A DNA stretch of 49,932 nucleotides from Acidobacteriales bacterium 13_1_40CM_3_55_5 (GTDB taxonomy: Bacteria > Acidobacteriota > Terriglobia > Terriglobales > Acidobacteriaceae). Shown in pieces: positions 16,643-25,021 of the stretch (within the stretch, counting starts at the first letter, position 1; the number at the start of each line of letters is the position of its first letter). The DNA is taken from the NCBI GenBank assembly GCA_001918935.1, contig MNGW01000069.1, forward strand, positions 1 through 49,932. Direction: 5' to 3'. Under the pieces are notes generated by a model. It saw only the letters and a list, made by a program, of their open reading frames with translations. It made no database searches and was not told the DNA's origin. A program made the position numbers and the translations under genes.

Positions 16643-18804
16643 TCAAAGTAGATCCCTGAAGCCTTCCGGTCGCCTGCTCCCGCCCCCACAGGCCGCAAAA
16701 GATGCTGGTGGCGTGGCCGTGAAAAATACACTGGCGCCAGCCACCGGCGTAAGGCCGCCGGCTGTGAGCACCCGCACTCGTATCGGATTCGGCGCCTCTC
16801 CCCCGACGGACGTTGCTGGATTCGAACCTGCGACCAGGCGAATAATGTCGTCAGAGGCGGCGCCGTAGGTCAGAGCTCCTGTCATTATGGAGGCCGCGCC
16901 AGTAGCAGGATCACTGAGCGTGACGTTCTGCAACCCATCCGCCATGGCAGGCGCAGTCGCAGTAACTTGATTCGCGGACACCGCCAAAAGCGGCGCATTC
17001 ATGGCTGCGATTTTTACGGCCCTGTTCCCGCGCAAGCCCAGGCCTTGAATGGCGAGGGCTGTTCCACCGCCGACACTGGCGCGCGGGGGAATTACTCTGT
17101 CGCCATAGAAAACGCGGGCGCGATAGCGAAAATCAGGACGTCCGTCGCCGCGATAGTCGGAGATGCCAAGACGGAAATTGGCAGTCGCCAATAGAACAGC
17201 ATCCAACCGGGTCATGCCGAAATTAAACGTGTTGAACGCCATCGGCGTGGCTGCTGGCAGAATTCCCTCCCGGATTAGAAAGCGCCCACATGCCTATCAC
17301 GGGAAGGGATTTGCTCTGCGAGGCGACTCCTGACTCGTCGAGCGCAGTCACTTCCACGGAGAGCGTTCGGTTGTTCTGCCCAGAGAACCAGAAGTAGTCG
17401 GTGTTACCGTACCCGCTGAGCCCTGCCAGCCACTCTCCTAGAGTCGGAAGCGGCGCAGGTGACGTGTAATCGACCGGTTCGAACCAGTCCGGGGGATGAA
17501 CCGCACTGCCCTGCATGAGGATGTCTTGCTGGAGATTGCCACCTTTGCTCACGGTGACTACGATCGGCGGAGTCGAGCCTGAAGGCTGCACCTGCCACGG
17601 TCCGTATGGTCCCACGGTTTGCGACCATAACGGATCAATTGCCTCCACGGTGAGTTCGCATTGCGCGCTACCGCCGCTACCTGGGATCTCCAGCCCCGCA
17701 AGATCGAACGTTCCCTCGACGGCGGCATCGTCGGAGCCAAACCGGTCGAAGGGTTGTCCACTGCCATCATTAGGGCCGTTCACCGGATTTCCGGCATATC
17801 CGCGAAACATGAATCCAGAAACAGACGCTGCCGCATACGCCCGCGAGGCCAGACCAGTCGTAGGATCGACCCAGCGAGCCATGACGTTGACGCCCTGCAT
17901 GGGTTGTGCCGGCTGGCCATTTGCATCCACGAAGTGCACCGTGCTATGAATACGAATTGTGTTTTCGAAAGCTGTTTGCCGGGAAAGTTGGACTGGTTTT
18001 GCAGAGTGACGGGATACAGCCTGGAAAGCGATGCTCGGTCGTCCATTTTCGGCTGATCAGGATTGGTGTAGCAGATGGAAATCGGGACGCAACTTATGCT
18101 GTCCGTGGCATGCATGATCGTGAACCCAGCATAATCAGCTGCAGTAGGAACGGGATTGCGCGTGATGACATTGAGGTTTACCTGCGACCAATCCAGTCCC
18201 AGGACGCGGCCAAAAGTCCGAACCATGCGATACTTCAGATCAGGCAATTGGGAGGATGTCTGGGCGCAATTGCCGTTCCCGAGTTGGTAAAACAGTACAA
18301 AGTATTGCCGGCGCCAGAGCCAAGCAAAGCGCTGGTTACTGCCCCATCGCTGTCGTATACGATCGCCACAGGCTTATTTACCGCGGTCGGCAGGATATCG
18401 GAGGGCATGGTAAAGGTTCCATTACCGTTCGCGATCACATTCGTCCCGTTGACGTCCTCACCCAGCTGTCCCGCAAGCGTTGTGGCAACGGCCGCCGCAG
18501 GAATGGACGTCCAATCGCTGAAAGCATCGGCGACAAAGAGGTCTGCAGCAGCGTGCACTAGCAGGGGACTGAGGTCGCCCTGGTCTGTGTAATAGCTGAT
18601 CGAGCCTTGCGCCCAGGTTAAGGGAGTGCCCTTTGTGCCAGCGTCAAAGTAGTTGACGCCCGCGATGTAGCGCGGTCCACCTGCACTTCCCATTTGCGGC
18701 AGAAGCAGCATTAGAAATATCGCTAAGAGCGTGCAGAGGAGTAGCCACAGAAGCCGGCGCAATCTCGTGGGCTGTTCTCTGATGCGGGTGACGACAGCGG
18801 CCAT
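16643..18804 (-). pseudogene. decayed large secreted protein (matrixin-like + IPT/TIG + Ig-like)
   Basis: Four overlapping minus-strand frames (18804-18235, 18247-17780, 17939-17223, 17242-16643) join into one protein if three 1-base losses are undone: at about 18275-18282 (G-run in TCGGGAAC), 17968-17980 and 17262-17270. Correct joins read NGNCAQTSSQLPDLKYRM, AFENTIRIHSTVHFVDANG and EGILPAATPMAFNTFNFGM. Layout: signal anchor (about 17-36); a matrixin-like part in which the expected HExxH helix is replaced by TFGRVLGLDWSQ but the later DDRASLSRLYP end is kept; an IPT/TIG-like domain (GTALAIQGLGLRGN ... VSANQVTATAPAMADG); and an Ig-like segment (NPIRVRVLTAGG ... VFFTATPP) that stops abruptly, so the 3' end may also be lost. 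Original role unknown; secreted or surface protein. Confidence 0.75.
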
Positions 18805-18806
18805 CG

Positions 18807-19346
18807 CTACTCCTCGACCAATCGCCGAATGGCACGGGCAAAGTCGCGACGGGTCACACGCGTTTTACCCCGAAGCTGGACCTCGGCTGGATTGGAAGCC
18901 AAGGACGCTATCCGATCGGGTTGCAAGTCGATTTTCCCGTTCCTATCAACTGTAAAACGACCCAAGGGGCCCGCGACCGGGCTGGTCAATCCCAATTGGC
19001 TAGGACGATAAAGGAAAAGCAACACGCGCTCGCCGAGCCGATAGCGTTCGCCCTGCTCCCACAAACCAACCCATTCGCGTATCACCAGTGTCTGCCCAGT
19101 GCGGACTCCTCGAATGCCCTGTTCTACCTGGAATGTGATTCGCACCGTGGACACGTCGGCAGTTAGACTGTCGGCCACCCGCTCAATCCCCGTGACTTTG
19201 CCCGCGAAAATATAGCCGGAGTCGCGTGTCATCTGACGCAGGCTGGGCATGTGCCCAAAGCTCTGTGCAAACGCCGGCAGTGAGAACATGTACAGAAAAA
19301 AAAGGCAGAGTCGGGATTGGTAGCTTTTGAAAGTCAAAGAAGACAT
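18807..19346 (-). CDS. secreted protein of unknown function, 179 aa
   Basis: A 179-residue exported protein with a signal peptide (about 1-28, ending PAFAQ). The body has GYIFAGKVTGIERV, then TVRITFQVEQGIRGVRTGQTLVIREW, GLWEQGERYRLGERVLLFLY and RFTVDRNGKIDLQ. This resembles small OB/TIMP-like beta-barrel secreted proteins that follow a matrixin-like gene in Acidobacteria, but I cannot name the family. It ends 2 bp before the start of the decayed 16643-18804 gene, so the two once formed an operon. This frame is intact while its partner is broken. Confidence 0.65.
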   Translation of the reverse strand: MSSLTFKSYQSRLCLFFLYMFSLPAFAQSFGHMPSLRQMTRDSGYIFAGKVTGIERVADSLTADVSTVRITFQVEQGIRGVRTGQTLVIREWVGLWEQGERYRLGERVLLFLYRPSQLGLTSPVAGPLGRFTVDRNGKIDLQPDRIASLASNPAEVQLRGKTRVTRRDFARAIRRLVEE

Positions 19347-19392
19347 GGAAGGCCCCAGTTAAAACTTGAGGCCAGTCCATAGCGGGGAATAT

Positions 19393-19894
19393 TCATTCTA
19401 GACAATCATTGCGGAATCGAATGTGCTCGTAGTCACTCGGGTGTGTGACAGTGTGGGAGATGATGAAAAACTTTCCATGAACCGCTTTTTCTCCCGTCAT
19501 TTCAAAGACTTGCACTTTCTCAACTCCGGCTGGACGCTCCAGTTCCATAATGGTCACGGGAGGAAATCCGGGGCAGCGTGCTAAAACGTTTCAGTTGCCG
19601 CTTTTCTTCTCTTGCCAGATAGAGAGTTCCTGAATATTATCTTCTGCTCGCTGAGGCAGTTCGACCGGTGAGCATCAATTTCAGGTTGATGTTTCGTGAT
19701 TGGCAGTCGAAACTCGCGCCACGCAGAAAGGCTCCGGAGCTCTGCCCGTATTCTTTGCAGGCGGCGCAGAACTCAGGAGCCTTTCTCGTCGATACCGGGT
19801 CGGCGGTGCACGGAATTTTCACCTGATACGCTTCCGCGTCCTTTGAGGAGAAGGGTAAGTTGTGGGCTTCGCAAAGGGTGGGGAAGAATTTAAA
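19393..19894 (-). pseudogene. remnant of a protein gene running under the cspA 5' region
   Basis: Coding-looking minus-strand sequence in two frames. Part 1 (19894 down to about 19665) reads [41 protein letters not shown] and INLKLMLTG. Part 2, shifted at about 19661-19668, reads VELPQRAEDNIQELSIWQEKK, hits an in-frame TGA at 19591-19593, then continues NVLARCPGFPPVTIMELERP and FIISHTVTHPSDYEHIRF to a stop at 19393. Lesions: one frameshift, one internal stop, and no start codon (a stop at 19895-19897 precedes the frame). I do not recognise the family. It overlaps the leader of the cold-shock gene on the opposite strand. Confidence 0.55.
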
Positions 19895-19921
19895 TCACAG
19901 CAGAGGCGAAAGGAGTTCTTT

Positions 19922-20125
19922 GTGAGAGAGAAGGGTACAGTAAAGTGGTTCAATGGGGCGAAGGGCTATGGTTTCATCCAGCGCTCCACGGGGGAGGATG
20001 TCTTCGTCCATTTCTCCGCAATCCAGGAAAACGGTTACCGCACTCTCAATGAGGGCGAAACAGTGGAATTCGATCTGCTGAAGGGACCCAAAGGCTTCCA
20101 GGCGGGTAATGTGGTCCGCGTATAA
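19922..20125 (+). CDS. cold-shock domain RNA/DNA chaperone
   Basis: A 67-residue single cold-shock domain protein. RNP1 (KGYGFI) and RNP2 (VFVHF) are both present, in the usual context [17 protein letters not shown] and [11 protein letters not shown]. It binds single-stranded RNA/DNA and unwinds mRNA. GTG start at 19922 chosen because AGGAG (19911-19915) is 6 bp upstream and the family N-terminus begins here; the open frame extends to 19862 but translates leader DNA. Monocistronic, followed by a hairpin terminator at 20149-20176. The 5' leader overlaps a broken gene on the other strand. Confidence 0.95.
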   Translation: MREKGTVKWFNGAKGYGFIQRSTGEDVFVHFSAIQENGYRTLNEGETVEFDLLKGPKGFQAGNVVRV

Positions 20126-20148
20126 AAAACTCCCACCCCGATTCCTTA

Positions 20149-20176
20149 CCCTCTTGGCTCGGGCTGAGAGGGTTTG
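20149..20176 (+). terminator. terminator after the cold-shock gene
   Basis: Dyad ACCCTCT (20149-20155) / AGAGGGT (20168-20174) followed by a T-rich tract TTTGTTGTTT. Lies between the cold-shock gene and the convergent HExxH/TPR gene, so it may serve both directions, although the minus-strand side lacks a T-run. Confidence 0.7.
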
Positions 20177-20189
20177 TTGTTTATGGGTT

Positions 20190-22226
20190 CTACTGGATCT
20201 CGAGTGACACTAAATCTCCGTCGACTTTGCCGCCCGCCTTATAATTCGCCGACACTGGAAGATTTTTCCATTCGCACGAAAACTGATCGGCGCCAATAAC
20301 CGTCATCGATTTGTAATTTTCGGTGCGCAACTTCATCATCTTTGTTCCGATCGCGACCGTTAGGACTGCGGCCGGCGGTGAGGTGCAATCCACACGAACC
20401 AATTTCCCCTTCAGGAATTTGACCGCGCGCTTGTCCGGGGCAGGTGGTTGGACCGGAACTGTTTGCTTTTCCGTGGCAGGTGCATCTTCTTCCTCTTGCG
20501 CGTCTTTACTGACCGGGGCGGATTTCGAAGGCGTGCCTGGCTTCGTTACAGCGGAGGGTGAGCTCTCCGCTTTGGCCGCAGTTACTGTCTGCTGTGGCAT
20601 CAGGCCGTATTTCTTCAGAGTAGGAAGATCTTCCAGGTTCTTTCTGGCTGCGCGGGCAATTTGCGGATCTTGACTGGCTTTGAGGCGATCGAGCAACGCC
20701 GTAGCCGCGTCCCAGTTTTTGCCCGCCAGGTAAATCTGCGCCATATTCAGCAAGTAGCCTTCGTTGCGGGGACTGAGTTGGATCGCCGCCCGCATGGCCT
20801 CCATCGCGGAGTTCACGCCTCCTCCTTCCACACGAGCCATAGCCAGCATGCTGTAAGCCTCAGCCAATTCCGGATTCCAATCGAGCACTGCCCGCAGATC
20901 CTGCATCATGTTCGAAAGGCCTTGAAATGGATGTCCGCTAGATTCGGCCGCATGATACTTCACCAACGCCAGGTAGTATCGTACCCAGGGATCCGCGCCA
21001 TCGAGTTCGAGCGCGCTGGAAAGTTCTTCGTTAGCCGCATCGTATTCTTTGCTTTGCAGATGCATCCAGGCCAGAGCGCGATGTGCGATCGCGTTTTCGG
21101 TCTTCGGCTGACCGATTATCGTATTCAGTTCCTGCAAGGCTCGTTGCCGGTGTTCGGGAAGGCGTACCATCAGTTCCGCAATGAGAGATCGCGCATCTGT
21201 GTCTGGAACCTGCTTCGTACTGGTCCCAATGTTGTCCACCGGAAGTGGGAATTGGGATACGACCGAATTAGCCGCTGTGGACGATGACGGGGCAGCCTGA
21301 TTTTGGAAAGATGCTTCGAGAGAATGAGAGTAGTCTTTCAATGCCTGGTCAAACTCTGCCGGAGTCATGCCGTAAGCCTGCTGGATCGCCCGTTCCACGG
21401 GGACTTTTTGGTTTTCCACGAGATCAAAATAGGTCCCGGTTTCCGAGAGCTTGTTTTTGTTGAGCAGGTAGTGCAGTGCAATCCAGGCTTGTGCGTAAAA
21501 CAACGTGTGATGCGAGCCTTCCCCATAGTTCGACCTGCTATGTTTCGCGGTAAAGAGGTCCGAAGTGGAAAGCCAGACGGGCGTGTCCAGCAATTCGCTG
21601 AGCGGCTTTGGTGGGTTGCGAACCTGCACCTGATTTCCCAGCAGGTTTTGCTGCCGCGCCACGCTGATTTCAGGATCGCCGCCAATCTGTGCTTGCTTGT
21701 TGTCCAGTCGAAGACTAGAAAAGTATTCCGCAAAACCCTCGTCGAACCAAGGCTGAGTTGGTGGATAGTTGTGGTCTAACAACAGATGAGCGAATTCGTG
21801 AGTAACACCGCGCCAGGAATCGTCCTCGAAAAGATTAAGAACGATATAGTTGCGGTCCTCGCCAGGAAGAAAAAATGCAGGGTCGGATATAGGCTGTCCG
21901 TCGTGGAGGGGAGCGATCTGCGCGTACTCTTTGTCCGTCTTGAAAGCGATAACGTCCAGAGGTTCGGGCAGGTTAACCCGGGTTTTCATTAACAATTGAG
22001 CGAATACCGTGCGCATCTGCTCCAGGCGCACAGCCACCTCGCGCCCTTTATTTTCGCCACCATCGGTGAGGACGGAAAAATGCGAGGAGCTCACCCGAAT
22101 CCAATGCGGCTCCGCGTCACGAGAGGCTGCAACGCACCACAAAGCACAACCGTATACAAAAACAGGGACAACTCCGCGTAGAAGTCGAAATACTCGAGAC
22201 ATGGCGAGCGACATTTTCAAAGCCAT
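20190..22226 (-). CDS. DUF1570-like HExxH metalloprotease domain with TPR repeats
   Basis: A 678-residue protein. N-terminal hydrophobic segment (about 10-34) acts as a signal or anchor. A gluzincin-type zinc site follows: HEFAH at 143-147 and the downstream Glu in FDEGFAEYF (about 161-169), the peptidase MA-like/DUF1570 pattern. The region 370-560 holds TPR-like helices (ALAWMHLQSKEYDAANEELSSALELDG, AYSMLAMARVEGGG, NEGYLLNMAQIYLAGKNW). A Pro/Ala/Lys-rich linker (about 565-605) leads to a small C-terminal beta domain with CTSPPAAVLTVAIG. Probably a periplasmic protease or protein-protein scaffold. The start might be Met5 or Met9 rather than 22226. Convergent with the cold-shock gene. Confidence 0.8.
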   Translation of the reverse strand: MALKMSLAMSRVFRLLRGVVPVFVYGCALWCVAASRDAEPHWIRVSSSHFSVLTDGGENKGREVAVRLEQMRTVFAQLLMKTRVNLPEPLDVIAFKTDKEYAQIAPLHDGQPISDPAFFLPGEDRNYIVLNLFEDDSWRGVTHEFAHLLLDHNYPPTQPWFDEGFAEYFSSLRLDNKQAQIGGDPEISVARQQNLLGNQVQVRNPPKPLSELLDTPVWLSTSDLFTAKHSRSNYGEGSHHTLFYAQAWIALHYLLNKNKLSETGTYFDLVENQKVPVERAIQQAYGMTPAEFDQALKDYSHSLEASFQNQAAPSSSTAANSVVSQFPLPVDNIGTSTKQVPDTDARSLIAELMVRLPEHRQRALQELNTIIGQPKTENAIAHRALAWMHLQSKEYDAANEELSSALELDGADPWVRYYLALVKYHAAESSGHPFQGLSNMMQDLRAVLDWNPELAEAYSMLAMARVEGGGVNSAMEAMRAAIQLSPRNEGYLLNMAQIYLAGKNWDAATALLDRLKASQDPQIARAARKNLEDLPTLKKYGLMPQQTVTAAKAESSPSAVTKPGTPSKSAPVSKDAQEEEDAPATEKQTVPVQPPAPDKRAVKFLKGKLVRVDCTSPPAAVLTVAIGTKMMKLRTENYKSMTVIGADQFSCEWKNLPVSANYKAGGKVDGDLVSLEIQ

Positions 22227-22291
22227 GAAATGCTACCACGCACTTTCGCCAATCACAGGCATCAAGGTCCTGGACGAAAGAGCTTGTGGAA

Positions 22292-22325
22292 TAAAAAAGG
22301 CCTCCAGGCTCGACTCCTGGAGGCC
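22292..22325 (-). terminator. strong intrinsic terminator after queG
   Basis: GGCCTCCAGG (22299-22308), loop of 7 nt, CCTGGAGGCC (22316-22325); on the minus strand the stem is followed by TTTTTTAT. Ends the queG transcript about 120 bp after its stop. The rest of the 22227-22446 gap shows nothing recognisable. Confidence 0.9.
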
Positions 22326-22446
22326 ACCTTGCCCTCTACCGCCACTAGATTATGGCGAGGCAATCACAGCGTTCACCCCACGCAGAATTGCTCATGCATG
22401 ACTTCTATTCAGGTTAGAACTAGAGCAAGGCGGGTTGGTTGCCTGC

Positions 22447-23565
22447 CTAGCCGAGGGAAAGTTTCTGCTCCGCCCAGCGCGCATGTTCTGCGACGATCGG
22501 GTCTTCATCTTCGGTTAAGCGATCGAGCACCGGTTTAAAGCGCGGATCTCCACTATTTCCCATTGCAATCGCCGCGTTGCGCCGCAGCCCGCCTCTTTTC
22601 GCCCGCCGCACTGGAGATCCGCGGAATGTCTGTTGAAATTCCTCGCCGCTCATTTCCGCCAACCAGTCGAGCGCAGGATTCACCAATCCTTCTCGCGGTT
22701 TAAATTCTGCTGCAGTCGTAGCGGGCGCCTTGCGATTCCAGGGACACACATCCTGACAGATGTCGCATCCAAAGACATGCCGACCCATTGCGCCCCGAAT
22801 TTCTTCCGGAATCATGCCTCGCTTTTCAATGGTCAGATAAGAAATACATTTGTTGGAATCGAGTTGATACGGTGCAATCAGAGCGTCCGTAGGACAAGCA
22901 TCAATGCAACGTGTGCAGCTTCCGCAGCGATCCGGCGCCGGGAGATCAGCTCCCAGTTCGAGCGAAGTCAGGATGACACCGAGGAACAACCACGATCCGA
23001 TCTTCTGATTCAGAATGCACGTGTTCTTGCCGATCCAGCCAACTCCCGCGTATTTTGCATACACGCGTTCCACCACTGGGCCGGTATCCACATAGCAGCG
23101 GGTTTGAGGTTGACCCGCCGAGAGTGGGTCGCGGACGGCGGAATCCTTCGCGGTAGTCTGCCCGCGGGGATCGCTGCAATGTTGGTTCAGGGCGGCCTCG
23201 ACCAGACGTAGTCGCTTCATCACTGCGTTGTGATAATCCTCTTGGCCCCAGGCATATCTTGAAATCCATCCTCGTCTCGAGTCGTTTACCTGGGTAGAGA
23301 GTGGCTGTGCCGTGTTGTAGTTGATTGCGCACACGATCACACTGCGGGCCCAGGGAATCGTGGAGCGAAGGGAAGCGCGTTTCAGTTGCCCGGCCTCGTG
23401 CCGCGCTTTCAGGTATTCCATGTCACCCGCATGGCCGGCGTCGATCCAGTCCGCAAAACGATCCAGTTCAGGGAAATCCCGGACCGAGGCGATCCCGGCG
23501 AGCCCAAATCCCGCATCGCGAGCAGCCTGTTTGACGAACGCAGTGATGTCGGAGAGGGGAGGCAT
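22447..23565 (-). CDS. queG: epoxyqueuosine reductase
   Basis: A 372-residue cytoplasmic cobalamin- and iron-sulfur-dependent enzyme that makes the last step of queuosine synthesis in tRNA (epoxyqueuosine to queuosine). Seen: N-terminal cobalamin-binding domain with RHEAGQLKRASLR; YAKYAGVGWIGKNT; two 4Fe-4S clusters from CGSCTRCIDACPTDAL and CDICQDVCPWN; then the HEAT-like C-terminal extension (RRNAAIAMGNSGD). Length is usual. Its promoter region contains heptamer element B (23581-23703). Followed by a strong terminator. No other queuosine gene is in the window. Confidence 0.95.
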   Translation of the reverse strand: MPPLSDITAFVKQAARDAGFGLAGIASVRDFPELDRFADWIDAGHAGDMEYLKARHEAGQLKRASLRSTIPWARSVIVCAINYNTAQPLSTQVNDSRRGWISRYAWGQEDYHNAVMKRLRLVEAALNQHCSDPRGQTTAKDSAVRDPLSAGQPQTRCYVDTGPVVERVYAKYAGVGWIGKNTCILNQKIGSWLFLGVILTSLELGADLPAPDRCGSCTRCIDACPTDALIAPYQLDSNKCISYLTIEKRGMIPEEIRGAMGRHVFGCDICQDVCPWNRKAPATTAAEFKPREGLVNPALDWLAEMSGEEFQQTFRGSPVRRAKRGGLRRNAAIAMGNSGDPRFKPVLDRLTEDEDPIVAEHARWAEQKLSLG

Positions 23566-23580
23566 GGTTGAAAGAAGACT

Positions 23581-23703
23581 CTGAGGTCTCAGGTCCCAGG
23601 TCTTAGGTCGCAGGGTCAGCTCTTGATCGAAGTCCGATATCGACGCGGGGAGTTAGGCCTGAGACATTCTGGCACTTGACACCCGAGACCTGACACCTGA
23701 GGC
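23581..23703. repeat. heptamer inverted-repeat element B (unit CAGGTCT)
   Basis: Left arm 23581-23613: GAGGTCT, CAGGTCC, CAGGTCT, TAGGTCG, CAGGG. The right arm (about 23661-23703) read on the other strand gives CAGGTGT, CAGGTCT, CGGGTGT, CAAGTGC. Spacer about 47 bp. Lies upstream of queG (minus strand) and after the DUF507 pair. A single-arm relative of the same word is at 27600-27629. Confidence 0.75.
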
Positions 23704-23711
23704 CTACGGCG

Positions 23712-23987
23712 CTACACACCCAGTTTCTTCACTTCCTCGTTGTAATACTTGCGGTAGAGGATGTCCCATTCCTGGCTGCCTTCTAGAATTGTACGCTTCT
23801 GATTTTCGATCTTGTGTCTTGCCGCCTGGTCGATTTTCTCTTCCTGATTGAGCAGGTCTTCCAAAATCTTTCGCACTTCCAGCCGGAGAGTGTTTCGGTC
23901 TTCAAGAAACTCAACCTCGCCCATCTCTGCCAGAGCGTCGGTGACCACGTGCGCCACCTTATTTACTTTGTCGCGGCTAACTCTCAC
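23712..23987 (-). CDS. DUF507 family protein (second of a pair), 91 aa
   Basis: A 91-residue, charged, mostly helical protein of the DUF507 family, which is found mainly in Acidobacteria, Aquificae and Deltaproteobacteria and has no known function. Seen: MRVSRDKVNKVAHVVTDAL at the N-terminus and the closing motif QEWDILYRKYYNEEVKKLG, typical for the family. The ATG overlaps the stop of the upstream DUF507 gene by 4 bp, so the two are translationally coupled. The two proteins are alike in length and helical pattern but not close in sequence, which suggests a hetero-oligomer. Confidence 0.85.
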   Translation of the reverse strand: MRVSRDKVNKVAHVVTDALAEMGEVEFLEDRNTLRLEVRKILEDLLNQEEKIDQAARHKIENQKRTILEGSQEWDILYRKYYNEEVKKLGV

Positions 23988-24262
23988 AGCACGGCCTTGT
24001 ATTTACGTACTAATTCATTCTTCACTTTGCGAAACATCTCCTGATAATTTGCGCCGCTCTTGCGCATTTCTTCCGAATAGGCTTCCAGGATCACTCGCAC
24101 TTCGTCATTGATTCGGTCCTCCAATGTTAATTCCTCAAGCATGGAGGCGTGCACTTTTTGGGTTAACGCGGAAGCGTCCTTGGTCTCAATGAACTCGCCA
24201 GCAAGCAATTTTTTGGTGAGTTCGCGGGCCAGATAGCCCACATATTCTTTCGAAAGAAGCAT
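23984..24262 (-). CDS. DUF507 family protein (first of a pair)
   Basis: A 92-residue, highly charged helical DUF507 protein. Seen: MLLSKEYVGYLARELTKKL at the start and LEDRINDEVRVILEAYSEEMRKSG before the C-terminal helix. Start at 24262 chosen because this is the family N-terminus; the ATG at 24304 would add 14 residues but lies beside repeat element C. Overlaps the next DUF507 gene by 4 bp. The divergent 24543 gene and element C lie upstream, so both promoters must be in or near the repeat. Confidence 0.82.
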   Translation of the reverse strand: MLLSKEYVGYLARELTKKLLAGEFIETKDASALTQKVHASMLEELTLEDRINDEVRVILEAYSEEMRKSGANYQEMFRKVKNELVRKYKAVL

Positions 24263-24308
24263 GATGCGGATCGAAGGTGTGTTGTGAAACAGGTAGTGTA
24301 GCACAGGG

Positions 24309-24479
24309 AGCAGTCAGCACTCAGCATTCAGCATTCAGCCGTTAGGGCATGGCTGAGGTTGCATACAAAAGCCAAAGCTAGGTGGGGGTTTTTGTCTATC
24401 TCCTATTACCGAGAAGGGCTGAATGCTGACTGCTGACTGCTGAGTGCTGAATGCTAAGTCCTGAATGCCGACTGCCGAA
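24309..24479. repeat. heptamer inverted-repeat element C (unit GCTGAVT)
   Basis: The clearest heptamer element. The right arm (24418-24479) is nine near-consecutive 7-bp units: GCTGAAT, GCTGACT, GCTGACT, GCTGAGT, GCTGAAT, GCTAAGT, CCTGAAT, GCCGACT, GCCGAAT. The left arm (24309-24339), read on the other strand, gives GCTGAAT, GCTGAAT, GCTGAGT, GCTGACT. A spacer of about 78 bp lies between. The whole element sits between the divergent DUF507 and 24543 genes. Confidence 0.9.
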
Positions 24480-24542
24480 TCGCTCACTCCCCTAGTACCC
24501 ATCCATCAAAAGTCATACAATGCTGACTTACCCAGAGTCTTT

Positions 24543-25019
24543 ATGTCTCCCGCGCCTGACGATCTGTGCAGCCTCAAAGACGATATGATCGCCTTCATCG
24601 AAGGGCATGGTATGCGCCGCTTCCACGGCTATGTGGATTATGAAGAAGTACCCAGCGTGATGTGGAAATCGGAGGACAACCCTGATAGCTGGAAAGACTT
24701 TGTGGAACTCGCCAAGGCGGCGAGCGCGCCTTTCCTCATCACCGATTCCTGGACATTGCGAAAGGAAGAACTGGAACAGCTTCTTCAGCGCCTGGCGAAC
24801 ACCGAATTTACTAACGACGAAGATATGGAAGATGCGCGCTGGCTGCGCACCTATGTAGGCAAGACCGGATTCGTGCAGTTGGCATTCGCTCATGAAGGCA
24901 TCATGCTGGTTTATGAGTCTTCCACTCCCTGGTACGATCACTATCAACGCTTGCTCGAGGTCGCCGAAGACTTCGGTGGCATTCCCATCGACGAACCTGA
25001 TCAGGATGACGAAAGCTAG
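24543..25019 (+). CDS. conserved-looking protein of unknown function, 158 aa
   Basis: An acidic soluble protein without signal or membrane segment. Features seen: CSLKDDMIAFIEGHGMRRFHGYVDYEEVPSVMW, a Trp/Leu-rich middle, TYVGKTGFVQLAFAHEGIMLVYESSTPWY, and an Asp/Glu tail. I do not recognise the family. Start set at ATG 24543 (MSPAPDD) because the longer frame (from 24465) translates the heptamer repeat. Its stop is 2 bp before the GTG of recJ, so it is co-transcribed with recJ, hinting at a role near DNA repair, or simply a shared promoter. Confidence 0.7.
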   Translation: MSPAPDDLCSLKDDMIAFIEGHGMRRFHGYVDYEEVPSVMWKSEDNPDSWKDFVELAKAASAPFLITDSWTLRKEELEQLLQRLANTEFTNDEDMEDARWLRTYVGKTGFVQLAFAHEGIMLVYESSTPWYDHYQRLLEVAEDFGGIPIDEPDQDDES

Positions 25020-25021
25020 CC

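Noticed and set aside
16643-18804. Four separate small minus-strand genes
   Set aside because: Overlapping frames join into one continuous protein at three sites, so they are pieces of one gene.
24418-24479. Short regular repeats looking like a CRISPR array
   Set aside because: Units are 7 bp and contiguous without spacers; no cas genes are present.
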